From: a virus
Virus record (IMG/VR): IMGVR_UViG_3300021090_000031
Location: 1-49,091 of that record
Reading direction: 5' to 3' (one strand)
DNA: 49,091 nt
Shown here: one piece after another, positions 23,845 through 33,501 of the stretch
How positions within the stretch are numbered: the stretch's first letter is position 1
Layout of the letters: each line of letters opens with the position of its first letter
The notes under the pieces: model-generated
Told to the model about the DNA's origin: nothing
The model's database searches: none
Seen by the model: the letters and a program-made list of their open reading frames with translations, nothing else
Position numbers and translations under genes: made by a program

Positions 23845-24072
23845 TCAAGAGTATGAAAGAGCAGCACGATTATCCCAAATATTATCATAGCTATCATTAC
23901 CATCCGCCCAAGTAATGATAACATCATTTTCGGCGTTAAATACAAATTTCTTTACTTGCCAAAGTGCGGCAGACGTAGCAGTTCCAATTTCAGCCTTACC
24001 CATATAAGCAGTAAGACCGTCTGCTGACATATCAAAACGTTTTGCATAATTTTTGAAATAAATAGTATTCAT
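23845..24072 (-). CDS. Small conserved tail-region protein (75 aa)
   Basis: This 75-residue beta-rich protein has a YMGKAEIGTATSAALWQVKKF core and a C-terminal WADGNDSYDNIW segment, a compact family often found in phage tail clusters. It lies between two tail genes with short spacers. Likely structural. Confidence 0.6.
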   Translation of the reverse strand: MNTIYFKNYAKRFDMSADGLTAYMGKAEIGTATSAALWQVKKFVFNAENDVIITWADGNDSYDNIWDNRAALSYS

Positions 24073-24076
24073 AATT

Positions 24077-24343
24077 CTACGAAACTACTATAGAATCTCC
24101 ACCGCCTCCACCTCCACCCCCTACCGCAGTAGCAGGACCAAAGATAGCGTCAAAAAAACCATTTTTGAAAAAATCCATTTCATAATCAATATCGTCTTGG
24201 GAACCTTCTTTAAGGTCTGCCTCATCTTCCGTATCATCTACAGATTCTTTAGGAGCAAATGCTTCGCCTCCTACTACAATTATAGTAAATTCTTTTTCTG
24301 GAGAAGTACGGAGAATAGCATCAATTATTTCGGAAACTTCCAT
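24077..24343 (-). CDS. Acidic small protein with poly-Gly tail (88 aa)
   Basis: The ATG follows AGGAA. The N-terminal 35 residues look folded, the middle is very acidic (Asp/Glu-rich), and the C-terminus has eight consecutive Gly residues before DSIVVS. It is probably a tail accessory or flexible linker protein. No family recognised. Confidence 0.55.
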   Translation of the reverse strand: MEVSEIIDAILRTSPEKEFTIIVVGGEAFAPKESVDDTEDEADLKEGSQDDIDYEMDFFKNGFFDAIFGPATAVGGGGGGGGDSIVVS

Positions 24344-24352
24344 TGGAATTCC

Positions 24353-24922
24353 TCAGTGTTGAACATAGTATGAGTCTAGATTACAGAGAAGCCGTGTAGT
24401 TTCAAGAGCGAAACCCACCACTTGTTCAATGTTTCCAGCTGCTACAGGCGCAACGTTAGTAATAAGTCCATTTGTGGTACTTAACCAATAGCGTGCTCCG
24501 GGAGTAAGCCCCGAAACACCAGAAATAAGCCCACGAGTACGAATCTCAATAGTGTCTCCAGCGTTATGGCTTCCTACGCTGTTTACAAATCCACAACACC
24601 ATTTAGTATTGTTAACTGCATTTGCAAGTCGTACTTGAAGATCACCAGCTACAAGAATTGGGCTTACTGCCTGTCCAAAATTCAAATTTTCATTTGCTAC
24701 TGCATACCATCTGTTGAGATTTCCATCAAAAATGGTGTCATCTACAGTAATCTGACCTAAACTACTAAACTGTTCGTCTGCTCCTGTATAGGTTGCTACA
24801 AGCCGCTCAAGATTATGAATAGCATTGTAAACTGCGAAAAAATGAGTAAATAGTTCTTGAGGAACTCCCTCTGGAGTGCTAGGAAGTCCAGTCTCAATTC
24901 TACTACCTTCAACGGTTGCCAT
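24353..24922 (-). CDS. Tail protein (189 aa)
   Basis: I used the ATG at 24,922, which overlaps the end of the tail-hub gene by 14 bases and gives a sensible N-terminus. The helical N-terminal region (residues 15-45) is followed by a beta-rich domain with GLTPGARYWLSTTNGLIT, a motif seen in phage fibre and collar proteins. A double Cys lies near residue 110. It is probably part of the tail tip or fibre attachment. Confidence 0.6.
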   Translation of the reverse strand: MATVEGSRIETGLPSTPEGVPQELFTHFFAVYNAIHNLERLVATYTGADEQFSSLGQITVDDTIFDGNLNRWYAVANENLNFGQAVSPILVAGDLQVRLANAVNNTKWCCGFVNSVGSHNAGDTIEIRTRGLISGVSGLTPGARYWLSTTNGLITNVAPVAAGNIEQVVGFALETTRLLCNLDSYYVQH

Positions 24923-26513
24923 GACGAGTAATAGTAAACATAGCAGTTGAAAGTTCAAAAGTGCCAATAGTAAGAAGGCTGAGATTTACGCCTGTTCTTG
25001 GCGCCGCGTAGCTTCCAACTCCCGGCGCAGGAGCACCATACTTAACAACTCGCCTATCTGTCCCAGCAGAAAGTTCAACGAGTTGGTTTGGAACACCGTT
25101 AGTCTTACCATCCGCAGAGATAATGAGATAGACTTGAGAAGGATATGCTTGATGCTCTCCTTCAAGTTCTACACTTTGGTAAGTAGCCATCTTCTGCCGT
25201 ACAAGTTGATAACGACCGAGAAGAAGAACTCCTTGATCTTGCCTCTCCCTGTAATCCATTACAAGAAGGTCAATCTGTCCATTAGTTTTTAAAAATCCTA
25301 CGCTCTGTTTTGCAGGAGGATTAGTAATCTCTCCAGGAAGATTTGGATAGGGGTAAACAAAACAGTCAACGTGATCTACACGAAGTTTTCCCCAACGCTT
25401 CAAACCTAGATCGTAAACCAATGCGTGAGTATACGTTTGTGGCGCAGTATCTGTAGGCTTTCCATAAGATATAACAAGATACCTGCCGCTGATGTAGCTA
25501 ATCTTTACTTGAAGGTCTACATTCAACCGCTCAATAGTAAGTTGAAGTGTAGTTAAATCAAATTCTTCCCAGATACGCCCTGCAAGAAAATCCATTGCGG
25601 CGTTAGAAAGAACTTCAGCAGTAGTTACACTAATCTTTTGAAGTCCGTGTGTAGTCCAAGAATAGTGATACCCAAGAGATGCTTCAAGACTAACTTGTTC
25701 TGGGCTAGGTACACCACCAGCATTAGAGATTTCACGAAATACAAATGGCGCCCGAGCATTGTTGGTGTACAGAGCTACTACTGCATTCTTAGTAGTATAG
25801 ATTACGAAGCCGCCAGAGATAGGAACTACTGCTCTAGCAACACCTTTCATATCTTGGGGGATTGCATTTCCTGCACCAGTTTGGATAGATGGAACAAAGT
25901 CAATATTATTAATTAGGCTTGACCAGTGAACAGTAATTCCAACTACAGCAATAAGGTAATTGTTGCTTGCTCCAATTACATCAATATCAGCAGCATTAAT
26001 TCCAGTAAGAGTTACAGGATTGATCTGATTGAGTGTAGAATCATACTCAAACATATCGTACTTTTCATACTGTACGAATGTGCGACCATTGACGTATGCA
26101 CGAGATACAATAGTTTTATCAGCAGGCCAACCAGCAAATGGATTTGTAGATACCCAATCTGGCATATCTGCTCTGTAGATGTAATTCTTTCCTCGTGCAG
26201 GCGCCCAAAGGAAGTTATTTTCGTCAGCGTCACGAACTACAATAACTTGGTCGAAATCAGTAGCAGGAATAGGAGCAGCTGGAATTACTTGTCTATATCC
26301 TACACTCTGTATACCTTCAGATGTAGGAAGAATATTTTGACAGTAATAATGCTGAGCTAGTTCTGGATTTGCAGATTCAAAAGTACCAGTATAGCCTTTA
26401 GGAAGTCGTGGAGGTTGATCTAGCCCCGGAATAATGATTGGGCGTTGAAAGAAATCAGATACAAATGGAAACTCCGCAGCATTAAGAATTGCTGTGAAGG
26501 TTTCGTAGGACAA
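24909..26513 (-). CDS. Tail hub/stabilisation protein (534 aa)
   Basis: This large beta-rich protein shows repeated blade-like segments (YLAVVG..., FVIYTTKNAVVALY, YLVISYG) resembling the beta-propeller tail-hub proteins of podoviruses (P22 gp10/T7 gp12 type). The start is TTG at 26,513, chosen because GGAG lies six bases upstream and no ATG fits. It lies between a membrane-anchored coiled-coil protein and a tail protein. Assignment is from size, fold pattern and position. Confidence 0.6.
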   Translation of the reverse strand: MSYETFTAILNAAEFPFVSDFFQRPIIIPGLDQPPRLPKGYTGTFESANPELAQHYYCQNILPTSEGIQSVGYRQVIPAAPIPATDFDQVIVVRDADENNFLWAPARGKNYIYRADMPDWVSTNPFAGWPADKTIVSRAYVNGRTFVQYEKYDMFEYDSTLNQINPVTLTGINAADIDVIGASNNYLIAVVGITVHWSSLINNIDFVPSIQTGAGNAIPQDMKGVARAVVPISGGFVIYTTKNAVVALYTNNARAPFVFREISNAGGVPSPEQVSLEASLGYHYSWTTHGLQKISVTTAEVLSNAAMDFLAGRIWEEFDLTTLQLTIERLNVDLQVKISYISGRYLVISYGKPTDTAPQTYTHALVYDLGLKRWGKLRVDHVDCFVYPYPNLPGEITNPPAKQSVGFLKTNGQIDLLVMDYRERQDQGVLLLGRYQLVRQKMATYQSVELEGEHQAYPSQVYLIISADGKTNGVPNQLVELSAGTDRRVVKYGAPAPGVGSYAAPRTGVNLSLLTIGTFELSTAMFTITRHGNR

Positions 26514-26515
26514 GA

Positions 26516-26839
26516 TTATCTCCGCTGCCGTTGTAGTTCTTGAAGAACTTTTTGCATATCTTGCCGTAGTTCTTTAAGATCACCTTTTACTTCTTTTACA
26601 TCTTCACGAAATTCTTCTCTAGAACGACTAGTTTCTTTTTTAGCATCTACTTGGCGACGTTCAAGTTCAGTAAGTTTTTGTTCGATAACCGCAGTTTTGC
26701 TTTGAAATTGCGCCCAAGAACCACCAATTCCCCCAAGAAAAATGAGAATAGCAATTACATTGGTAACTGTAATAGGAGATGCAGCACGATAAAATCGTTG
26801 TTCTGGATCATCTCCTTCACGAGTTCTGCGATTGAACAT
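26516..26839 (-). CDS. Membrane-anchored coiled-coil protein (107 aa)
   Basis: One transmembrane helix (about residues 24-44) is followed by a long charged coiled coil (ELERRQVDAKKE... to the C-terminus). This topology would suit an i-spanin or another envelope-tethering protein, but the gene lies among tail genes, far from the lysis cassette. The role is uncertain. The ATG lies immediately after the stop of the LamG gene. Confidence 0.6.
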   Translation of the reverse strand: MFNRRTREGDDPEQRFYRAASPITVTNVIAILIFLGGIGGSWAQFQSKTAVIEQKLTELERRQVDAKKETSRSREEFREDVKEVKGDLKELRQDMQKVLQELQRQRR

Positions 26840-29137
26840 TTAGAATGCCCTCTGTACGAATGCTCGCATATGTGAATAATCGAAAGGATTACCACCATCT
26901 CCCATCCCCCATTGGTGTATAATTCCAGGAAACATAGCAATTATATTTTTGCCAACAAGATAACCTCCACCAGCAGTTTCATTAGTAGCACCATTAAAGT
27001 AATATGCCCCCCAAACTTGCCCCCAATATCCTGCTTGTAAAGCAGGTATTGCTAAATGAGAAGTGTATCTAGTTACTTCTACACGAGTTTCTATTAAATC
27101 TACTCCTATATTGTGATTAAATATGATAGGAGTACCCGCAGCGATAGCAGTGATTGGGTGAAAATATTTTCCACGAAGTGCATAATTACGAGTAACAGTT
27201 ACTGCCCCAGCAGAAGTATCACATTCACCAACAAAAAGTCTTGTACGAGCAACCATTGTTGGATTTACAGTAGCAGTAACAGACGGGGCAGTAACTTCAT
27301 ACATCTTCATCTCTGGAATGGAGAAGAAATGTATAGGATGATTGGTGATTGTCGGTGCACTGCTGCTCGGAGCCTCAGTACCCGTAACGGTCGCTGCGCG
27401 AAGAAAGTAGAAAGCATCAGCCCAACCGTTAAACTGGGAAGCTCCAGCTCCATTATCACCAATACGGAATTTGGAAATTCCACATACTCGTAATACTGAA
27501 GAAGTTGTAATATCTTGCGATTCCGCAGCGCCATTGTTTGAGAGATAGATGCGGTACGTCCCTGCTAGCGCATCAAACACAAGGCGGATTTTATACCATG
27601 TCCCAGTAGCCCAAGACGTACTTGTGCCGCCAATAGAGTTGTAGATGTCTGCACTAGAGCCATTGCTCGAAAGCTGTAGCGCCAATTTAAGTGTTCCAGT
27701 GGTATTATTCAAGTAAACGGCTGCACCTACATTTGACGTGTTGCTTACAGAGAATAGATACTGATTGTTTCCGGCGGTGGGTAAAGTATTCCAACGGAAC
27801 CAACCAGCGATCTCCCATGAACCATTACCTAGCGTTGTAAAATTTGTACTCTCGACGTAATCCCCAGTACCGTCCAGAAGTAAACTACTACTTCCAAACT
27901 TAAATTGTGCAGTATCAATTTGCGCATTGCCTACTGCACTCCAAGAATTGCCAAAATCATCAATTATTGTAGTGCTAGTATCTGCACCTTCAAAATTAAG
28001 TAAAGCACCTTCAGTACGATCAAACGCATATCCGTACTGAGGGGGAATAAGACAATTCCCCCAAGTTACAGAAGTAGCAGTTGCAAAATCAGCATAGACA
28101 TAGTTTGTATTACTAGCTACAAAATTACCTTGATTTGTTTGATCCGCAGACAAGAATGAAAAACTATCTACTTGGCCACCTGCTCCATAGCCACCTGCAA
28201 ATGTAAGAAGCGCAGGAGTTGGAGATGCATCAACATTAAAGTTAAGTGCAGCTCCAGCAGAAAGAATGTTACAAAGTCCAGCAGCAGTAAGAGCAGCAGC
28301 AAGTACAGTCTGCCGTACAGGAGGACTCGCAATTGCACCCCACCGAGTTCCATCAGCTTGAGTAGCGTCAGCAATTAAAACTGTATTATCTGCACCTACT
28401 GGTTTTACACTTTGTTGAATTACTGCTCCAACTTGTTTACCTACAAGCAAGTCACCTTTGGCAGTAAATGGGGTAGAAGCAAGACCGCGCTGGAAACTAA
28501 CCATACGCCAATAAGCAGAAGCATCATTGGTTTTTCTCCAACGAACAATATCACGATCCACAAGGATAATGTCAGCAGCCCCCAAAAGATCAAGACTGGT
28601 AGCATTATGGGTGAGAGTTACACTCCCTCCAGTGATATTGAAGATAGTTTCAATTTCAGTACCAGCAGGAAGTGTTGCTCCACCAAGAGACGTAACTACT
28701 GTAGCTCCTGCTGCGTTGTTTACGATGAGAGTATTGCCAGTAGAGTCGCCGAGATCAGTAGTAGCGGCTGCTGCAATATCTGCACCAAATTCCTCACTAA
28801 TTCTATTTCCCACCATAACAAGCGGGACATTTTTAAGAAAAGCGAAACTAGTTCCGATATGCCAAGTAAGTGTACCAGCAACAATTAAACCAAGTTCGTT
28901 AGGATTTGGCCTGTATATTCCTGAATCCAAATCACCTTCAAAAGAATAACTAGGGGCACCTAAACTTCCTACCGGAACAGAGAATTGACCTGTAGCATTA
29001 TTGAATTTTGCATCTTTATATTGAAGTTCCGTGGCAACAGCATTCATGCCAAGAAGTTGGTATGCCGTACCAAGCAACGTTTCCATTGGGAGTTGGAAAG
29101 TATTACCTCCAACTACTGCCCAGACATTAACGCCCAT
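26840..29137 (-). CDS. Tail fibre/spike with LamG (concanavalin-like) domain, 765 aa
   Basis: Near residues 63-77 is SYSFEGDLDSGIYRP, a recurring virion-attachment motif of phage fibres. Residues about 376-582 form a LamG/concanavalin-type jelly roll (GDYVESTNF, WEIAGWFRW, WYKIRLVFDA, YRIYLSNNG). The C-terminal 170 residues are a further beta domain. The LamG fold commonly binds glycans, so this is a good candidate for the receptor-binding spike. The ATG overlaps the adaptor gene by 11 bases. Confidence 0.75.
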   Translation of the reverse strand: MGVNVWAVVGGNTFQLPMETLLGTAYQLLGMNAVATELQYKDAKFNNATGQFSVPVGSLGAPSYSFEGDLDSGIYRPNPNELGLIVAGTLTWHIGTSFAFLKNVPLVMVGNRISEEFGADIAAAATTDLGDSTGNTLIVNNAAGATVVTSLGGATLPAGTEIETIFNITGGSVTLTHNATSLDLLGAADIILVDRDIVRWRKTNDASAYWRMVSFQRGLASTPFTAKGDLLVGKQVGAVIQQSVKPVGADNTVLIADATQADGTRWGAIASPPVRQTVLAAALTAAGLCNILSAGAALNFNVDASPTPALLTFAGGYGAGGQVDSFSFLSADQTNQGNFVASNTNYVYADFATATSVTWGNCLIPPQYGYAFDRTEGALLNFEGADTSTTIIDDFGNSWSAVGNAQIDTAQFKFGSSSLLLDGTGDYVESTNFTTLGNGSWEIAGWFRWNTLPTAGNNQYLFSVSNTSNVGAAVYLNNTTGTLKLALQLSSNGSSADIYNSIGGTSTSWATGTWYKIRLVFDALAGTYRIYLSNNGAAESQDITTSSVLRVCGISKFRIGDNGAGASQFNGWADAFYFLRAATVTGTEAPSSSAPTITNHPIHFFSIPEMKMYEVTAPSVTATVNPTMVARTRLFVGECDTSAGAVTVTRNYALRGKYFHPITAIAAGTPIIFNHNIGVDLIETRVEVTRYTSHLAIPALQAGYWGQVWGAYYFNGATNETAGGGYLVGKNIIAMFPGIIHQWGMGDGGNPFDYSHMRAFVQRAF

Positions 29138-29768
29138 AGTCTTCTATCTCCGACATTTTGAGATTAAGGTACTCACCGCCAGTCGGCATTTGTGCAGTTC
29201 CTGGCGCAGGCCCATACAAAAGTATACCAAGTTTGTTTGCAGCCTCAAGATATCCAATTGCTTCAAGAACTCTCTTGGAAGCATCAATAACTATAAGGGA
29301 AGATTGTTGTCTTGCAATCCAGCTCTCATAAGATGCATCAGGAGTAAGAACAGGATTTGAATAATAACCAACCAAGAAAGAATCGTAATTAGCACCGAGA
29401 CGAATATTAAGATTATCCCCCGCAACATAGTATACATTTGTTTTTTCAATTAAATATTCATCTAGGATTGCGTCTGGTTTCATTGACTCAAGAAAGAAAT
29501 TAGCAGGAGTCGCCCCGATACTATCATATGGGCGAATGTACGCAAAATTTCTCCAATTGGCAAATAAACTTGAAATGCTCAATTGGAAAAGATTCGCAGA
29601 CCCAGGACTTATAAGAAGTTCTTGAATATCACGACGAAAGTAATCACAACGGTGCGCAGCAAGGGTAGCTTGACGAACTGCTAATGCCGTTTCTGCAACC
29701 AAATCTGGCCTATTAGTTAGAGTGTAAACTCCATCAGGACCAGAAATAATATCAGAAAAGAGCGACAT
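29127..29768 (-). CDS. Head-tail adaptor/tail tube-like protein (213 aa)
   Basis: This 213-residue alpha/beta protein includes YYSNPVLTP and YESWIARQQSSLIVIDASKRVLEAIG, segments like those of podovirus adaptor proteins located between capsid and tail-hub genes. Position supports a connector ring under the portal. No enzymatic motif. Confidence 0.55.
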   Translation of the reverse strand: MSLFSDIISGPDGVYTLTNRPDLVAETALAVRQATLAAHRCDYFRRDIQELLISPGSANLFQLSISSLFANWRNFAYIRPYDSIGATPANFFLESMKPDAILDEYLIEKTNVYYVAGDNLNIRLGANYDSFLVGYYSNPVLTPDASYESWIARQQSSLIVIDASKRVLEAIGYLEAANKLGILLYGPAPGTAQMPTGGEYLNLKMSEIEDYGR

Positions 29769-29797
29769 TAGCAGTTTTCTTCTAGGTTAAGCTGGCA

Positions 29798-30217
29798 TTA
29801 AACTGGTTTGGCGGCAGATTTACCGCTAGCAGCAATGGCAGCTTGTGCAGCAACTAATTGAGATGGCAATTCCGGCGCCGATTGTTTTGATACAGGAATT
29901 GGAATAGTAATTGGATTGCCGGTAATTCCACGATCAGTATCAAATTGCTGTTCTGCTGTAGCTCTAATTTCTGTAGCAGCAGCAACTTCCCCAGGTTCTA
30001 CAATATCTTTAGTAGTGTAGATGTGAGAAGTAGGAATATTTGCAACCTTATCGAGTTCTTCACGAACTTTTTCACGATATCCTGAAGGAATAGACGACAA
30101 TCTAAGAATTCCTCCAGCAAATGCTACTTCTTTAGCTTCAGTGCCAATTTGTACATAGAACTTAGCTCCTGGCGTTCTATGATAATACGTTTTGTCTGGT
30201 ACTTGATTCGATTCCAT
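29798..30217 (-). CDS. Small head-region structural protein (139 aa)
   Basis: The ATG follows an AGAGG ribosome-binding site. The N-terminal half is beta-rich (YYHRTPGAKFYVQIG) and the C-terminus is Ala/Ser/Pro-rich and flexible. It lies between the major capsid gene, with a terminator-like hairpin between them, and the adaptor gene. It may be a head-completion or minor capsid protein. No family recognised. Confidence 0.55.
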   Translation of the reverse strand: MESNQVPDKTYYHRTPGAKFYVQIGTEAKEVAFAGGILRLSSIPSGYREKVREELDKVANIPTSHIYTTKDIVEPGEVAAATEIRATAEQQFDTDRGITGNPITIPIPVSKQSAPELPSQLVAAQAAIAASGKSAAKPV

Positions 30218-30246
30218 TTTGACCTCTAGGTTGACTTACTAGTGTT

Positions 30247-30286
30247 TGAAATACAAGACAGGGCGATAGTTACGGCTACCACCCTG
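30247..30286 (-). terminator. Putative intrinsic terminator after the major capsid gene
   Basis: On the minus strand CAGGG and GGTAG pair with CTATC and CCCTG around a six-base loop (outer arms at 30,282-30,286 and 30,259-30,263), followed by the U-rich TCTTGTATTT. Its place just behind the capsid gene would let capsid mRNA outnumber downstream mRNA by partial termination. Confidence 0.5.
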
Positions 30287-30314
30287 CCCCCGCTTTCTTC
30301 TCTGCCTCCTTTCC

Positions 30315-31529
30315 TTAGCCTACCGCACCAGCGGTAAAATTATAAAGAATCACATTTGCAGCAGGATTTTTGACAAGGCAAGTCAGCTCACTTGTGAGGG
30401 TACCACCAACAGCATCAATACCATTGTCAACTTGTTGGCCGCTCATATTAAATTCAGCGTTGTCGGTCTTTCTTCCTTGTAGATACGCACAGTTGAAGGT
30501 AGAAAGATCAACACCAATGCCCATCTTTGCCCAAGTAGAAGTAGCACCAAATGCGTTGAACAGAGGATGCTCAATGATATTGAAGGTGCCGCGTGGAGTC
30601 TTAATGGTGTCAAATTGCAGACCCCATGAAGTTTCGTTGCCTTGGATAAAGTAGGTGCTATTGAGACGACAGATGTTGTGGATTACTCTGCGTGCTGGTC
30701 CACCAACAAAGAACGCACGCATATTCGGCACTTTGGGATCGGTAATTTGATTAAATGCCGGGTCAAGTGCAGCCTCAAGTTGCGTCCAGGTAGTAGTAGC
30801 ACCAAGAGTCGTGATGTTTCCAGCTGCGTTCTGCGTCACGATAGAAATAAGACCATCCATCGTATGGAACGGTTGCCCGTTCCGTGAACCAAGAAACTTC
30901 TGGCCGAAGAAGAATGATTTTTCAATATCAGCAGCATGGAAGGCAGCACAATCTTGCCGCGATTCTGCAATGTTACCAGAACCAGCGATGGTCATCGTAG
31001 CACCAGTCGTCTTCGAAAGCGCCCAAGTGTTGCGGTAGATTTGGGTGTAATTCGTAATACGGTTGGGTACAATCACCATGCTTTGCGGGCGGAGGCTGGC
31101 TTCTTCAAATGCATTACCAACCATCCACAGATTGACGCTAGCACCAATCGCAACAGCAGCGATAGTACCAACAGCTCTCTGTACGCTCAATTGCGTAGGC
31201 GACACAACAGCAAGAACAAGAATATTCTCGTTAGTCGTATCCACGCGCAAAAGCATACCGGGAAGAATGTTGGTGGTGCTTACTCCGGTAAACAACGTAT
31301 CTACGTTAGTTTGACCAGCCCCAGATACTTGGTAAGACGGAAAAATCATCGTCTTGCTGAAATATCCATGTTCGAACTGGTACGCCGTTTCTTCTTTCAG
31401 TAACGCAGTAAGACCAAACAATGGTGCTGTGCCGTTAGGCATCAACCTAGTAATCATTGCGGCAAATGATTTCTTTGCCAGGTCTTGCGTGATGTTAGAA
31501 GTGTTCCAAACTCCGGTTACGCCGGGCAT
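30315..31529 (-). CDS. Major capsid protein, SU10/DUF5309-like (404 aa)
   Basis: This 404-residue protein fits the SU10-type major capsid family (HK97 fold): an N-terminal arm, an EEASLRPQSMVIVPNRITNYTQIYRNTWALS segment, and a QDCAAFHAADIEKSFFFGQKF helix. It lies downstream of the portal, scaffold-like and decoration-like genes, as expected. RBS AGGAAA precedes the ATG at 31,529. Codon use is smoother than in neighbours, fitting high expression. Confidence 0.85.
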   Translation of the reverse strand: MPGVTGVWNTSNITQDLAKKSFAAMITRLMPNGTAPLFGLTALLKEETAYQFEHGYFSKTMIFPSYQVSGAGQTNVDTLFTGVSTTNILPGMLLRVDTTNENILVLAVVSPTQLSVQRAVGTIAAVAIGASVNLWMVGNAFEEASLRPQSMVIVPNRITNYTQIYRNTWALSKTTGATMTIAGSGNIAESRQDCAAFHAADIEKSFFFGQKFLGSRNGQPFHTMDGLISIVTQNAAGNITTLGATTTWTQLEAALDPAFNQITDPKVPNMRAFFVGGPARRVIHNICRLNSTYFIQGNETSWGLQFDTIKTPRGTFNIIEHPLFNAFGATSTWAKMGIGVDLSTFNCAYLQGRKTDNAEFNMSGQQVDNGIDAVGGTLTSELTCLVKNPAANVILYNFTAGAVG

Positions 31530-31567
31530 TGTAGTTTCCTTTTCTCAGATTAGGATGGAAGTTGTAT

Positions 31568-32197
31568 TTACGAGGTCATTGAACCCGGCGAATCCAACCT
31601 AACTCGCGGGAAGAACGTAACGGGAATGTTATCAGCAGTAGCAGTAGACGCCACAGATACAGCAACAGTTTGAGCATCTTCAGACACGCCAAGCACAATC
31701 GCCGAAGCACCAATACCAGTACCAGTAACTCCCATTCCCGGCATGATTTGCTGAATTATAGCTTTGGGAACGTTAGTAAGAACAAGCGTGGTGTTGGTAG
31801 TAGTAACTGGGCCGATTACAGTACGTTTAGTAGAGAGAAGCGTCATGGAATAGAGGCGAGTCAACGACGCTGCAACACCAAGAGTACCGACGCCAGAAAC
31901 AATACCAGTACCGGCTGCAAACGTCATTGCAAAAGCTACCCCATTACGGTAAATAAGACTAAATTCGTCTCCAACCTGCGGATTCTCCATTGCCGCAATG
32001 ATTTGATCCGCAGTAGGCCAAGTATCTGTAAATCCAGCACCAGGACCAGTACGGTTCAAAATTCCTTGCATAATGTCGCTAACCAACAGTGTAGTAGAGG
32101 CAGCAACTACGTTGCTAGCAATACCACGTTGACTCAAAACATGCGTATTTACAGGTTGAGTCATTCCTGCAATTTGCCCCATCGGACGCGGAAGCAT
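31568..32197 (-). CDS. Capsid decoration-like protein (209 aa)
   Basis: This Thr/Val/Ala-rich, beta-dominated 209-residue protein is encoded between the scaffold-like and major capsid genes. Contents and position suit a head-decoration or capsid-stabilising protein. AAGGA ribosome-binding site. No motif is diagnostic. Confidence 0.5.
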   Translation of the reverse strand: MLPRPMGQIAGMTQPVNTHVLSQRGIASNVVAASTTLLVSDIMQGILNRTGPGAGFTDTWPTADQIIAAMENPQVGDEFSLIYRNGVAFAMTFAAGTGIVSGVGTLGVAASLTRLYSMTLLSTKRTVIGPVTTTNTTLVLTNVPKAIIQQIMPGMGVTGTGIGASAIVLGVSEDAQTVAVSVASTATADNIPVTFFPRVRLDSPGSMTS

Positions 32198-32227
32198 CTG
32201 TTAAGTCCTTTCATAGAAGTTAAGGTT

Positions 32228-32262
32228 AAACATCTAGGCTAGCAGACTTGGTACAGATGTTT
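32228..32262. other. Inverted repeat in the leader of the decoration/capsid genes
   Basis: AAACATCT (32,228-32,235) and AGATGTTT (32,255-32,262) are perfectly complementary with a 19-base loop, in the 88-base gap between the scaffold-like and decoration-like genes. It could be an mRNA-processing or stability hairpin at the head of the capsid mRNA. No U-run follows on either strand. Confidence 0.4.
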
Positions 32263-32285
32263 CCGCTGCCCTATTAACAAGACTT

Positions 32286-33170
32286 TTACTGCTGTTGAAA
32301 ACTATTTCCTTCAAGGAAACTACCCCAATCAATTTCTTTAGTACCATCTGCATTAGTGCCAGGTTTATCTTTACCCTCATTTTTCAGAGAGCCAAGAGCA
32401 TCACCCATTGCCAAGAAATATTCCTCGGCTTTCTGATTTACTTCCTGTGGGGAGAGATTCCGCCCCATAGCAGAATTCGCGATTTGCTGTCTAAGCGCAG
32501 CAAGAACTGGTTTAGCAGCGGGGTGACCAAGAACTTTATTCGAGGGATTGGCACTATTGATTTGGAAGTTTCTAAACTTGCCGTCAAGAGTAGAATTAAA
32601 GCGTCCGTTATTCTTGGAGAACGCTTGTTCCATAATACCTACAATCATTTGCGTAGAAGCTGCAAACGATCCTTGAAATGCAGAGTTTAGAACTGAGTTG
32701 AATGCACCTACATCACCTTGTAATGCTTTTTGTACCAGTTCTGGATTCAGATTTCTGGTAAAATCCATTTTGCTCACTGTCTCACCAAATTTCTTAGGAT
32801 CTAACTCTAAGAGCCTTTGTGAAAGCGGGTCTGTTGGTTGGTTACCCGCATCTTCCATCTTAAAGATATCCTTAAAAGCATCAAGCGGGGAACCTGGGTC
32901 GTTAGGATTTACTTTAGTTCCCCCCATATTTGAGCCAGTTACATTATTTGGATCAGCTCCTGGATTTGCCATATCATTCGGCATACCAGTTCCAGGGATA
33001 TTTTTCGGGCGTGGTTGTCCTGTAGCAGGATCAATATCACCAGCACCTGGCTGTTGTTGTTGATTCTGTAGCTGTTGAGCATCATTAGCTACAGCAGCAT
33101 TATTAGGGATACCAGTTCCTGGTCTAAACATATTTGCAACACTAAAACCACCACCTTGCGGTCCGGCCAT
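32286..33170 (-). CDS. Scaffold-like protein (294 aa)
   Basis: The N-terminal 100 residues are disordered (Gln/Asn/Pro/Gly-rich), the C-terminal two thirds are helical and charged, and the C-terminus is short and acidic. Composition and its place between portal and capsid genes are typical of capsid-assembly scaffolding proteins. AGAGG ribosome-binding site. No protease domain is visible in it or nearby. Confidence 0.62.
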   Translation of the reverse strand: MAGPQGGGFSVANMFRPGTGIPNNAAVANDAQQLQNQQQQPGAGDIDPATGQPRPKNIPGTGMPNDMANPGADPNNVTGSNMGGTKVNPNDPGSPLDAFKDIFKMEDAGNQPTDPLSQRLLELDPKKFGETVSKMDFTRNLNPELVQKALQGDVGAFNSVLNSAFQGSFAASTQMIVGIMEQAFSKNNGRFNSTLDGKFRNFQINSANPSNKVLGHPAAKPVLAALRQQIANSAMGRNLSPQEVNQKAEEYFLAMGDALGSLKNEGKDKPGTNADGTKEIDWGSFLEGNSFQQQ

Positions 33171-33172
33171 GA

Positions 33173-33490
33173 TTAATTACCTCTTTGAGATTCAGATTTA
33201 ACTTCTGGAAGGTCTGCTTGTTTTCCACTTTCTTCTGCTGAAGGCATAGTAATATCTGTATAAAGCGAAAGTAGATATTCCATAGCATTAATACTCCCCT
33301 TCAGTGCTGCCTCTTCTTGAATAGACGCCAAATCATTAGGACGAATGTTAATTGAAATACGTTGCTTGGCATCTCTAGCAACTAATGTTTGAATCAACAT
33401 CAATTGTAATTCACTAAAACGAGTAGCTGCATACATCTCTGATTGAGTAAATTCAAACTCAGTAAATTGATTAGATACTTGTTTTGGCAT
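33173..33490 (-). CDS. Small hypothetical head-region protein (105 aa)
   Basis: This 105-residue helical protein has a charged, probably disordered C-terminus. It lies in tight spacing between portal and scaffold-like genes. AAGGA ribosome-binding site. Possibly a minor head or assembly factor. Confidence 0.6.
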   Translation of the reverse strand: MPKQVSNQFTEFEFTQSEMYAATRFSELQLMLIQTLVARDAKQRISINIRPNDLASIQEEAALKGSINAMEYLLSLYTDITMPSAEESGKQADLPEVKSESQRGN

Positions 33491-33501
33491 AAAAATAGTC
33501 C

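Noticed and set aside
26755-28888. Plus-strand frames opposite tail genes
   Set aside because: Ser/Asn/Cys-rich antisense translations of repetitive beta-protein genes; no start signals.
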